Assembly (NCBI GenBank): GCA_017592665.1
Contig: JAGFNW010000001.1
Span: 186,001 to 250,000 of the forward strand
Reading direction: 5' to 3'
Source of the DNA: Streptosporangiaceae bacterium NEAU-GS5
GTDB lineage: Bacteria; Actinomycetota; Actinomycetes; Streptosporangiales; Streptosporangiaceae
DNA: 64,000 nucleotides
In this document: positions 1-7,283 of the stretch, piece after piece
Position numbering within the stretch: position 1 is the first letter of the stretch
How the letters are laid out: each line of letters starts with the position of its first letter
Notes under the pieces: model-generated
Seen by the model: the letters and a program-made list of their open reading frames with translations, nothing else
Told to the model about the DNA's origin: nothing
The model's database searches: none
Made by a program: the position numbers and the translations under genes

Positions 1-50
1 ACAGCAGGGCGCGTCACCCGTCGAGTGGAAGCTCCCCTAGGATCATGACC

Positions 51-461
51 ATGAGCGATGCAACCGACACCGGGCGCTTCTTGCGGCTCACGGTCGACCT
101 GGTCGTCGAAGTGCTCGACGTGGACGCCCTGCAGGCGGCCGCGCTCGAGGAGATCCGCGACCCCGAGTCAGACCTCGACGAGGCCGAGCGCGCCGAGCAG
201 ATCGCACTTGTGACCAGCGACGACAGCGGCGCGGCCGCTCTCCAGTGGCTGATCGAGCCCGACCACGTGCTCGCTCTCGTCGAGCACGTGAGCGAGGTCG
301 AACCCCGTGAGGCCATGCTCGGCGTCGAGCCCTCCGACGGCGTCCTGGAGGACGAAGAGGAGGACGAGGACGAGGTCGACGGCGTGGACATCGCGGACGA
401 CGACCACGACCATGACCACGGCGAGCACGGCCACGGGCACGGGCACGGGCACGACCACTAG
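51..461 (+). CDS. Hypothetical acidic protein with His/Asp-rich tail
   Basis: Protein of about 136 residues that I do not recognise. It is strongly acidic throughout, with a run of Asp/Glu around residues 100-115. The last 20 residues or so alternate His with Asp or Gly (HDHDHGEHGHGHGHGHDH), which looks like a metal-binding tail such as those on nickel or zinc chaperones. No signal peptide or membrane segment is visible, so it is probably cytoplasmic. An ATG at 45 is also possible, but the AGGA at 39-42 lies 8 nt before the ATG at 51 and only 2 nt before the ATG at 45, so 51 is preferred. It converges on the coiled-coil gene that ends the lanthipeptide operon, 11 bp away. Metal binding is inferred from composition only. 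Confidence 0.7.
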   Translation: MSDATDTGRFLRLTVDLVVEVLDVDALQAAALEEIRDPESDLDEAERAEQIALVTSDDSGAAALQWLIEPDHVLALVEHVSEVEPREAMLGVEPSDGVLEDEEEDEDEVDGVDIADDDHDHDHGEHGHGHGHGHDH

Positions 462-472
462 GCGGCCCCTCG

Positions 473-1402
473 TCACTGGCTGAGGATCTCCTCGCGGCGG
501 ACGAGGAGCGAGTCGCGGCGGCGGGTCAGCTCGCCGCAGCGGGCGGCCAGGTCGTTCACCATCGCGCCGACCCACTGCGCGGTCGCCTGCACGGCCTCGC
601 CGGTGCGCGCGATCCGCTGGTGCTTGAGCGCGTCGGTGATGATGTTGTCGAAGAAGACGTCCGCGAACCAGCGGGTGTCCACCTTCGGAAGCTGCGGGTT
701 GGCCGCCACCCCGATGTCGGCGAGCTCGCGCGAGAAGGCGTCGAGGGCCCGCTGCGCGTGCCAGGCGGCCTCGTCGGCCTGGCGCAGGTGTCCGTGCTCG
801 ATCATGTCGGCGAAACCCCCGCCGCCGAACATGTCCCATGTGGACGCGCCGCGCGCGCTGCCGAGGCTGCGCATCACCTGGCCGACCGCGTGCCCGGCGG
901 CCACCCCCGCCTGATGGGCCTCCTGGTGCTCGCGGAGGTCGATGTCGGTGTTGGCGAGCTCGCGCGCGAGGTCGGACAGCGCCCTTCCGCGCGGGTCTCC
1001 GGAGTCGACCAGCAGCCGCTCCTTGCGGGCCAGCAGCTCTTCCAGTTCGCGCGGGGCGTTCGCGACCCCGGCGAGCTCCTGGTCGGCCGTCCGCAGGTCC
1101 TGGGCCAGCCAGTCGCGCCGCGACCGCTGGCCGTTGACGCGCTCGAGGGCGGCGGCCGCCTCGGCCCTCTCGCGGGCCAGCTTCTCCTCCTTGTTGCCGG
1201 TGATCCCGGCGAGGAACGAGCCGAAGCCGCCCTGCTCGAGCTTGGCGACGTCGCGATCCTCCTTGGCGAGCTGCTGCTCGAGGTCGGCGACGAGCCGGGT
1301 GACCTCGCGGATCTGCCCGTTGAGGGTCTCCCGCTGCCGGGTCAGGTGGTCGCGGCGGCGCGCCCGTTCCCGCGCGACACGTATCTCTTCATCTATATCC
1401 AC
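473..1402 (-). CDS. Coiled-coil protein at the end of the lanthipeptide operon
   Basis: Protein of 309 residues, family not recognised. Residues 1-130 or so are Arg/Glu/Leu-rich with heptad-like spacing and should form a long coiled coil. The middle has a Gly-rich patch (GGGG near 190), and the C-terminal third is helical. There is no signal peptide or clear membrane segment. The start is a GTG at 1402 inside the last codons of the upstream ABC exporter gene (10-bp overlap) with no separate Shine-Dalgarno, so translation is probably coupled. The overlap ties it to the transporter operon, but nothing in the sequence gives a biochemical role. It may be a transporter partner or simply a downstream passenger gene. 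Confidence 0.7.
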   Translation of the reverse strand: MDIDEEIRVARERARRRDHLTRQRETLNGQIREVTRLVADLEQQLAKEDRDVAKLEQGGFGSFLAGITGNKEEKLARERAEAAAALERVNGQRSRRDWLAQDLRTADQELAGVANAPRELEELLARKERLLVDSGDPRGRALSDLARELANTDIDLREHQEAHQAGVAAGHAVGQVMRSLGSARGASTWDMFGGGGFADMIEHGHLRQADEAAWHAQRALDAFSRELADIGVAANPQLPKVDTRWFADVFFDNIITDALKHQRIARTGEAVQATAQWVGAMVNDLAARCGELTRRRDSLLVRREEILSQ

Positions 1403-3153
1403 ATGAATCGTGACGTTCGGGCCAGGGCTGCGGTTCCCGGCCGCCAGCGTCCGACGAGCTCGGCGTAGCGCGCGTTGCGCGCCAGCAGCTCGGCGTGGCC
1501 GCCGGCGTCGGCCCCGGACTGGTCGAGCAGCAGCACGGTATGGGCCCGGCCGGCCGAGGCGATGCGGTGCGCGATGACGACCAGGGTGCCGGGGCGTACG
1601 GCGAAGGCCAGCTCGGCGTGCGCCTCGGCGACAGGGTCGAGATGGCAGGTCGCCTCGTCGAGGATGACCAGCCTCGCCCGCGACACGTACACCCGGACGA
1701 GGACGAGCAACTGGCGCTCGCCGCTGGACAGCTCAAGAGCGGGCTCGGTGAGACGGGCGCCGAGGCCTCCGAGCCGGTCGATGAGCGGGCGTGCCCCGAG
1801 CCGGTCGGCCGCGTGCAGAAGTTCCGCCTCGCTCGCCTCGCGGTTGAGGTAGCGCAGGTTGTCCAGCAAGGTCCCGGCGAAGACGTACGCCTCCTGGGGA
1901 ACGAGCGCGACCGGACCGCCGCGGATGACGGGCGCGAGCTCCCCCGCCGGCACGCCGCCCACCCGTACGACGCCGGACGTGGGCTCCTCCACCCCGGCCA
2001 GCAGACCGGCGAGCGTGGACTTGCCGATGCCGCTCGCGCCCACGATCGCCAGGTGGCCGCCCGGCGGCACGGTCAGCGACAGGCCGGCGAGCACGGGCTC
2101 GGCGTGCGGGCCGTAGCGGAAGGCGAGCCCGTCGATGACCACGTCATGGCCCTCGGGCGAGGCGGACCGCGCCGGTAAGACGCCGGGCGGCGTCGTCTCG
2201 GCGATCCTCGTGACCGTCACGGCGAGCTGAGTCCAGTACATCCCGGCCGTCCCGGCGAGCGCGCGCACGGCCGGCAGCAGCTGGCCCGTCACATACGTGA
2301 CCGCGCCGACCAGGGATCCGGTCGTGACGAGCCCGCGCGCGGTGAGGAAGGGCCCGGCGGCCAGCAGCGCGAGCACCGGCAGGTAGCCACCGGCCATGAC
2401 GGTCAGCGTCTGCGCCGTCCCGGCGATCGCGACACCCTGGTTGGCCTGCACATAGCGGGCCGCGGCCTGCTCGACCTCCGCGACCGCGTAGTCGTCCGCG
2501 CCGAGCGCGCTGACGTCGCGCCCTGCCGCCAATACGGCTCCGGCGCGCGCGGCGACCGACTCCTCGGCCAGGATCAGCGCCTGCCTCCGCCGGGCCACCC
2601 CGCGCAAGCCGTACGGCAGGGCCGCGAGCCCGAGGACGAGCGGAGGCAGGACGAGGGCGGCGGCGGCCGGGCTGAGCGCGCCGAGGCCCACGACGGTGGC
2701 GATGAGCGTCACCGTCAGCGGGCGCACCGTCCGCAGCAGGGCGCCGGTAAGCGAGCGGACCACCTCCACCTGCCGGACGAGCCGGGACACCGTGGCGGCG
2801 TCCGGCGTCCGACCCGAGGAGGCGGCCGCGCGCAGGGCGCCGGTGACCACGTGGCGGACCAGGTGGTCGCGCATCGGCTCGACGATGCGGGCCAAGTGCG
2901 GGAAGGTGGCCCGCTCGGCGACCGCGCGCAGCAGGAACAGCGCGCCCGCCAGGCCCAGCCAGGCGAGCCCGGTCAGCGGACGGCCGTGCAGGAACCCGTG
3001 GTCGAGCGCGGCCGCGACGACCAGGCCGGAGGCCAGCGACGGCGCGGCTTCCAGGACCGACCACGCGGCGATCCGCAGCAGCGGGTCCCTGCTGCCGCGG
3101 AGGCCGTCGCGGAGCAACCGCCGCCCGTCGCGGCCGAGCGTGCGGTCAGGCAT
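1393..3153 (-). CDS. ABC exporter half-transporter, second subunit (LanT/RamB-like)
   Basis: 586-residue fused exporter with an N-terminal six-helix transmembrane domain (about residues 20-320) and a C-terminal nucleotide-binding domain. The Walker A is GASGIGKST, the Q-loop VPQ is present, the signature is the divergent LSSGE, Walker B plus catalytic Glu is VILDEAT, and the H-loop is IAHR. No C39 peptidase domain precedes the membrane domain, so it should not cleave a leader itself. Its ATG lies within the end of the preceding exporter gene (8-bp overlap), so the two probably form a heterodimer. The pair resembles the two-gene exporter of SapB-type (ram) lanthipeptide clusters. Export of the four peptides encoded just upstream is inferred from position. 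Confidence 0.88.
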   Translation of the reverse strand: MPDRTLGRDGRRLLRDGLRGSRDPLLRIAAWSVLEAAPSLASGLVVAAALDHGFLHGRPLTGLAWLGLAGALFLLRAVAERATFPHLARIVEPMRDHLVRHVVTGALRAAASSGRTPDAATVSRLVRQVEVVRSLTGALLRTVRPLTVTLIATVVGLGALSPAAAALVLPPLVLGLAALPYGLRGVARRRQALILAEESVAARAGAVLAAGRDVSALGADDYAVAEVEQAAARYVQANQGVAIAGTAQTLTVMAGGYLPVLALLAAGPFLTARGLVTTGSLVGAVTYVTGQLLPAVRALAGTAGMYWTQLAVTVTRIAETTPPGVLPARSASPEGHDVVIDGLAFRYGPHAEPVLAGLSLTVPPGGHLAIVGASGIGKSTLAGLLAGVEEPTSGVVRVGGVPAGELAPVIRGGPVALVPQEAYVFAGTLLDNLRYLNREASEAELLHAADRLGARPLIDRLGGLGARLTEPALELSSGERQLLVLVRVYVSRARLVILDEATCHLDPVAEAHAELAFAVRPGTLVVIAHRIASAGRAHTVLLLDQSGADAGGHAELLARNARYAELVGRWRPGTAALARTSRFMWI

Positions 3154-4864
3154 CGCAGGCCTCCATCCGGCCGATGTGGATGTCGCCTTCGGGCTCGAAC
3201 ACGGCGCGATAGCACGGGTCGGCCCACAGGGTCTCGTGCGGCGCGACCGCGCGGATCCGGCCGCAGTCCAGCCAGGCGACGAGGTCGCAGCGGGACGCGG
3301 TCGCGGCCCGATGCGCGACCACGATCCGGGTCCGCCCGGCGAGCAGGGTGGTGATGGACTCGGCGACCTCGGCCTCGGTCACGGTGTCCAACCCCGAGGT
3401 GGCGTCGTCGAGCACGTACACACGCGCCGGGCGCAGCAACGCGCGGGCCAGCCCCATCCTCTGCCGCTCGCCGCCGGACATGGGCGCGTCGGCCAGCGGG
3501 GTGTCGTACGCGGCTGGTAGGCGGCCGATGAACGCGTCCGCGTGACTTGCCCGGGCGGCGGCCACGACGTCGGCGCGGGAGGCGTCCGGCAGTCCGTACG
3601 CGATCGCCTCGTGCACGGTGCCGCCCAGCAGGCCCGGGCGGTCGAAGGCGTAGGTGACGGTCCGGCGCAGGTCCGGGAGGCTCAGCTCGCGTACGGGCAC
3701 GCCGTCGACGGCCACCTCGCCGCGGTCCGGGTCGGACAACCGCCCGATCAGCCCGGTGAGCGTGCTCTTCCCCGCGCCGGTCGCGCCGACGAGCGCGACC
3801 GCGGCTCCGGCCGGTATGTCGAGGTCGAGGCTGTTCAGCAGCGGCTGGCCCGCGCGCGTCACGGTGACGCCGCGCAGACGCACGGCGCCGGGGCCGGAGG
3901 GCCGTTTCCGGTGTCCGCCGGCCGGAGCGGGGCGGTCCAGGATGTCGGCGAGCCGGCCGGCGCCGGCCCGGGATTCGGCCAGCTCGAACAGGCTGTCCAC
4001 GTGTTCGAGCGCGCCGAGCGCGATGGCCAGATACCCCGTGACCGCCAGGAGCTGGGCCGGAGCGAGCCTTCCGGCCGCCACCTCCAGCCCGGCGACCGCC
4101 AGCACGAGCAGCTCGGTGAGCGGCAGGAGCAGGCGGAACTGCCACACGACGACCCGCTGGAGGCCCCACAGCGCGTGCCCGGAAGCGGCGAGCCTGGGCA
4201 GTGGGCCGAGCACCCGGCCGATCTCCTCGTCCGTGGTGCCGGCCGCCCGGATCGTACGGATCCCTCCGAGCGCGCCCATCAGCAGGCCGCCGATCTCCGC
4301 CTGCGCCTGGAAGTAGCCGCCCTGCGTGGCCGTCGCCCCCGACACGAACCGCCGGGTGAGCAGGACCGCGCACGGCAGCGCGACGGTGAAGGTGAGGCCC
4401 ACGCGCCAGTCGATCCACCACATCCCGGCCAGGGCGCCGAGGGAGGCGAGCACCGAGATCGCCGTGACCGCGGCGGTGGAGGCCAGGTCGGCCGCCGCCG
4501 GCACGGCCTGGACGACCCGGGCCGTGGCCTCGCCCGGCGGGATGGGCTGCCGCCCGCCCAGCGCGAGGAGGTGGCGGACGGTCGTGGTGTACAGCCATCG
4601 GGCGCTCGCGCCCGTCGCCGCGGCGCCGGACAGGGCGATCGCGCCCTCGGCGGCGGCCCCGGCCAGGATGGCCAGGCCGAGCAGGGTGACGGGCCAGACC
4701 GCCGGCCGTCCCGCCAGGGCCGTGGAGAGCGCGACGGCGAGCAGTGCGGGAGTGGCGAGGTTCGCCATGGCGCGGGCCGCCAGGAGCGCGGTGAGGGCCG
4801 CGAGCCGCCCGCGCGCTCTGGCCGCGGCGCTGCGGAGCAGCCGGTCCCCCGGGCCCATTGTCAT
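3146..4864 (-). CDS. ABC exporter half-transporter, first subunit (LanT/RamA-like)
   Basis: 572-residue exporter with an N-terminal membrane domain and a C-terminal ATPase domain. Walker A is GATGAGKST (about residue 360), the signature is MSGGERQR (about 461) and the H-loop is VVAHR. Walker B reads YVLDDAT, so the usual catalytic Glu is Asp, and the Q-loop Gln is missing (AFDRP). This fits the degenerate site of a heterodimeric exporter whose partner, the next gene, has the intact residues. An in-frame ATG exists at 4891, but GGAG lies 8 nt before the ATG at 4864, which is preferred. A hairpin at 4884-4912 separates it from the precursor genes and probably lowers its expression relative to theirs. 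Confidence 0.88.
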   Translation of the reverse strand: MTMGPGDRLLRSAAARARGRLAALTALLAARAMANLATPALLAVALSTALAGRPAVWPVTLLGLAILAGAAAEGAIALSGAAATGASARWLYTTTVRHLLALGGRQPIPPGEATARVVQAVPAAADLASTAAVTAISVLASLGALAGMWWIDWRVGLTFTVALPCAVLLTRRFVSGATATQGGYFQAQAEIGGLLMGALGGIRTIRAAGTTDEEIGRVLGPLPRLAASGHALWGLQRVVVWQFRLLLPLTELLVLAVAGLEVAAGRLAPAQLLAVTGYLAIALGALEHVDSLFELAESRAGAGRLADILDRPAPAGGHRKRPSGPGAVRLRGVTVTRAGQPLLNSLDLDIPAGAAVALVGATGAGKSTLTGLIGRLSDPDRGEVAVDGVPVRELSLPDLRRTVTYAFDRPGLLGGTVHEAIAYGLPDASRADVVAAARASHADAFIGRLPAAYDTPLADAPMSGGERQRMGLARALLRPARVYVLDDATSGLDTVTEAEVAESITTLLAGRTRIVVAHRAATASRCDLVAWLDCGRIRAVAPHETLWADPCYRAVFEPEGDIHIGRMEACDA

Positions 4865-4883
4865 GATCGTGTCTCCGTCCGCC

Positions 4884-4912
4884 GGGGGCACGGGCCGGCG
4901 GCCCGTGCCCCC
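4884..4912 (-). terminator. Hairpin between precursor genes and exporter genes
   Basis: Perfect 13-bp inverted repeat (GGGGGCACGGGCC and its complement) with a 3-nt loop, lying in the 58-bp gap between the last precursor peptide gene and the exporter. There is no U-tract on either side, so it may act as a partial terminator, a processing block or an mRNA 3-prime stabiliser. Such an element would favour precursor mRNA over transporter mRNA. The structure is seen directly; the function is inferred. Confidence 0.7.
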
Positions 4913-4922
4913 ACTTGCCGTG

Positions 4923-5060
4923 TCAGCCGGTCATGGAGCAGGTGGACGTGCACGTCCAGGTGCAGATGACGGCGCACTGGGCGCCGCTCAGCTGCGCCTG
5001 CTCGCCGTCCAGCAGCTGGAGGGCGGCGACGCGCAGGTCGAAATCCGGGTCGGACTTCAT
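4923..5060 (-). CDS. Lanthipeptide-type precursor peptide 1
   Basis: 45-residue peptide with an N-terminal leader containing FDLRVAALQLLDGE and a Ser/Thr/Cys-rich C-terminus. The core begins LSGAQC and continues with Cys every fourth residue (C-x3-C-x3-C-x3-C) and Thr or Ser before most Cys, suiting dehydration of Ser/Thr and thioether formation. A longer reading frame exists from 5129, but GAGAAGG lies 7 nt before the ATG at 5060 and the peptide then aligns with its two paralogues, so 5060 is the start. It is the last of four tandem precursor genes and the nearest to the exporters. No double-Gly leader cleavage site is present. Assignment rests on the neighbouring synthetase and the shared core pattern. 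Confidence 0.85.
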   Translation of the reverse strand: MKSDPDFDLRVAALQLLDGEQAQLSGAQCAVICTWTCTSTCSMTG

Positions 5061-5074
5061 GTCGTCGCCTTCTC

Positions 5075-5212
5075 TCAGCCCGTGATGAAACAGGTGGTCT
5101 GGCACGTCATGGCGCAGGTGGCGATGCACTGCGAGGCGCTCAGGTGCGCCTCCTCGCCGTCCATCGTCTGGAGCGCGTCGATCCGGACTTCGAAAGCCGT
5201 GGTGGATGTCAT
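5075..5212 (-). CDS. Lanthipeptide-type precursor peptide 2
   Basis: 45-residue paralogue of the flanking precursors. The leader reads FEVRIDALQTMDGEE and the core starts LSASQC, followed by three more Cys at exact four-residue steps, with Thr immediately before each of the last three. The start at 5212 is chosen because it aligns with paralogue starts and is preceded by GAGAGG. An upstream in-frame extension to 5284 would overlap the previous precursor gene. It lies 14 bp from the next gene. The predicted product has up to four thioether-forming Cys with Ser and Thr partners; ring topology cannot be read from sequence. Confidence 0.85.
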   Translation of the reverse strand: MTSTTAFEVRIDALQTMDGEEAHLSASQCIATCAMTCQTTCFITG

Positions 5213-5226
5213 TGGTGGTCGTCCTC

Positions 5227-5367
5227 TCAGGTGGTGGTGGCCGCGCAGGTGACCAGGCAGGTCGAGGAGCAGCTGACCGAGCACAGGTTGGCCGACAGCT
5301 GCGGGTCGTCGCCGTCGAGCATCTGGAGCGCGTCGACGCGCAGCTCGAAAGCCGTGGTGTGGGTCAT
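5227..5367 (-). CDS. Lanthipeptide-type precursor peptide 3
   Basis: 46-residue paralogue with leader FELRVDALQMLDGDD and core starting LSANLC. It shows the same four-Cys, four-residue spacing (C-x3-C-x3-C-x3-C) and ends in a Thr-rich tail (AATTT). This is the only one of the four with a Pro (DDPQ) between leader and core, which could matter if the S9 peptidase is proline-specific. The ATG at 5367 has AGAAAGG about 8 nt upstream. Leader residues F-E/D-L/V-R-V/I-x-A-L-Q and D-G-E/D are shared with peptides 1 and 2 and are probably the recognition element for the synthetase. Confidence 0.85.
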   Translation of the reverse strand: MTHTTAFELRVDALQMLDGDDPQLSANLCSVSCSSTCLVTCAATTT

Positions 5368-5416
5368 GTCCGTTGCCTTTCTCGAAGCGGTTTCAGAAGT
5401 GGTCGCGGATGTGGTC

Positions 5417-5578
5417 TCAGCGGGATACGGCGTCGTGATCGAGGCCCAGGTCCGTGAAGTAGCAGGTGTGCATGCCGCAGGTTTCGATGCAGACCCTGGA
5501 TTCCAGGTGCATCTCCGCACTGCGCAGCAGCTGGAGCGCCTGGATGTCCAGGACGAGCTCCGGGGCTTGGTTCGTCAT
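5417..5578 (-). CDS. Divergent lanthipeptide-type precursor peptide 4
   Basis: 53-residue peptide directly after the S9 peptidase gene (4-bp gap). The leader has LVLDIQALQLL, so the ALQLL block is shared with the other precursors, and LDIQ resembles the LDLQ box of class III lanthipeptide leaders. The core differs: it has Cys at spacing C-x3-C-x4-C, starts from LESRVC rather than LSxxxC, and continues into a charged tail (DLGLDHDAVSR). Its ribosome site is exceptional: GAAGGAGGTGATCAC immediately before the ATG matches the full anti-Shine-Dalgarno of 16S rRNA. It may give a different product, or it may be a partner or immunity peptide. Confidence 0.8.
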   Translation of the reverse strand: MTNQAPELVLDIQALQLLRSAEMHLESRVCIETCGMHTCYFTDLGLDHDAVSR

Positions 5579-5582
5579 GTGA

Positions 5583-7283
5583 TCACCTCCTTCTCGCGGG
5601 CTCGGAGACGCGGGCGAGGAAGTGGGCGATCTCGGTGACGAGTGGCCCGGCGTGCCCTCCGATCACGTCGTGACCGCGATCGGGGACCTCTCGATAGGCG
5701 ACCCTCGGGTGGCCCGCCGCGGTCAGCCGATCGACCAGGGCGCGTGCCTCGCCGACCGGGATGACCTCGTCCAGGGCGCCGTGCGCGATCAGCACGTCGG
5801 CGCTGATGCGGGGAGCCAGCACGTCGAGGTCCGGGCCGCCGTGTCCGCCCAGGCGATCGATCATGTGGCGTATGGGCCGGCCGGCCGTGGCGTACAGCGC
5901 GGCCGCCGATCGGAACGGCGCCACCGCCACGCAGGCCGACCACGAATCGGGCTCGGCCGCCGCCGCGAGCAGCGCCAGGAAGGCGCCGTAGCTGTTGCCG
6001 TAGACGGCCGGGGGCGGCGCGTCCGGGGGACGGCCGGCGCGGAGGATGGCGCAGAGCCACAGGATGTCGGCGAGATCGGGGCCGCCCCACTGCCCGGTGA
6101 TCGCGGCCCTGTGCGGCGTGCCATAGCCGGTGCTGCCGCGCTGGTTCGGCGCGATCACGGTGACCCCGGCCTCGGCCAGCGCCTGGAACAGCCGGTCGAA
6201 GCCGACGGTCCAGTGCCGTTCGGGGCCGCCGTGCAACGCCACGACGACGGGGCGGTCATCTCGCCAATCGCCGTAGACCACGGCCTCGATCGGCCCGGCC
6301 GGCCCCGCGAAGCGCTCCGTTCGCCCGGGGTGTCCGGGGCGCCATTCTCCGCCGGGTTCCGCGCAGTCGCGGAGGGCCAGATCCGTGAGCCAGCCGAATC
6401 CGAGCGGCCGGGTGGGCGTCGAGTGCGGCAGCCAGAGCCCTTCCGCGGGCCAGGCGGCCAGCGGGACCAGGTCGCTCGGCGCGAGTGCGACCTGCGTGCG
6501 GGACAGGCTCTCGATGTCGTACAGCACGAGGTCCGAGCGTGCGCCGCGGCCGACGAGCAGGGCGAGCGTGCGGCCCGCCGGATCGAGCGCGACCGGCGTC
6601 ACCGGGCCCGCCAGCCCTTCCGGGCCGTCGATGCGGCGAAGCGGGCCGTGCGCCGCCGTCAGGGCGAGGCGGTGCCGCCCGCCCGTCTCGATCGTGAGCA
6701 GCACCTGGCCGCCGCCGTGCAGCAGGACGTGGCAGGGCTCCGGCGGAACGGGCTCGACCAGCGGGCGGACCGAATCTCGCGAGGGGTCCACGACGACCGG
6801 CGTGGGCCGGCCGTCGGCGACCGTGGTGACATAGGCCCGCGTGGCGTCGACCGCGACCTCCCCGATCGGGCCGGGGAAGCGGGCGATCAGGTGCCGCCAG
6901 GGTTCGTCCTCACGCAGCTCATACAGGGCGGAGCCGGCCACGCCAAGACCCAGCACACCAGCGCGGGCGTATCCGGGCAGCAGCCGCATCGGCGTGCTCG
7001 TCCAGCCCAGCGTCCGGCGATCCCCGCCGGGCGCGATCAACTCGGCCGTCTGCCGTCCGGGCGAGTGCCACGTACGCAGGACCCGGCCGTCCGGGACGGC
7101 GATCACCTGCGCCATCAGCGGACTGCCCGCGGCCTCGGCGCGGAAGGTCAGGCGCGGGCCGGTCCCGGTCATCTGCCAGGCCTCGGCGTATCGGCGGCCG
7201 TCGTCGTGGGTGGCCAGGCAGGCGGCCCGCCGGCCGTCGCTCGAGAAGCGGAAGCCGCCGCGTGCGACGACGGGGGCGGTCAT
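5583..7283 (-). CDS. S9 family (prolyl oligopeptidase-like) serine peptidase
   Basis: 566-residue protein with an N-terminal beta-propeller-like region (about residues 1-310, repeated short strands with VxPDGR and LRxDE elements) and a C-terminal alpha/beta-hydrolase peptidase domain. It has ALHGGPE (oxyanion region), nucleophile motif GNSYGA, an Asp in HGALDEVIP and a His in DRGHDV, completing a Ser-Asp-His triad. No signal peptide is seen, so it should be cytoplasmic. The ATG overlaps the synthetase stop (ATGA), so the two are translationally coupled. Flavipeptin-type clusters use a prolyl oligopeptidase to remove the leader, and that is the best guess here, but only one of the four precursors has a Pro near the leader-core border. 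Confidence 0.87.
   Translation of the reverse strand: MTAPVVARGGFRFSSDGRRAACLATHDDGRRYAEAWQMTGTGPRLTFRAEAAGSPLMAQVIAVPDGRVLRTWHSPGRQTAELIAPGGDRRTLGWTSTPMRLLPGYARAGVLGLGVAGSALYELREDEPWRHLIARFPGPIGEVAVDATRAYVTTVADGRPTPVVVDPSRDSVRPLVEPVPPEPCHVLLHGGGQVLLTIETGGRHRLALTAAHGPLRRIDGPEGLAGPVTPVALDPAGRTLALLVGRGARSDLVLYDIESLSRTQVALAPSDLVPLAAWPAEGLWLPHSTPTRPLGFGWLTDLALRDCAEPGGEWRPGHPGRTERFAGPAGPIEAVVYGDWRDDRPVVVALHGGPERHWTVGFDRLFQALAEAGVTVIAPNQRGSTGYGTPHRAAITGQWGGPDLADILWLCAILRAGRPPDAPPPAVYGNSYGAFLALLAAAAEPDSWSACVAVAPFRSAAALYATAGRPIRHMIDRLGGHGGPDLDVLAPRISADVLIAHGALDEVIPVGEARALVDRLTAAGHPRVAYREVPDRGHDVIGGHAGPLVTEIAHFLARVSEPARRR

Noticed and set aside
5129-5284. N-terminally extended versions of precursor peptides 1 and 2
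   Set aside because: Extensions overlap upstream precursor genes, do not align with paralogues, and the internal ATGs carry ribosome sites.
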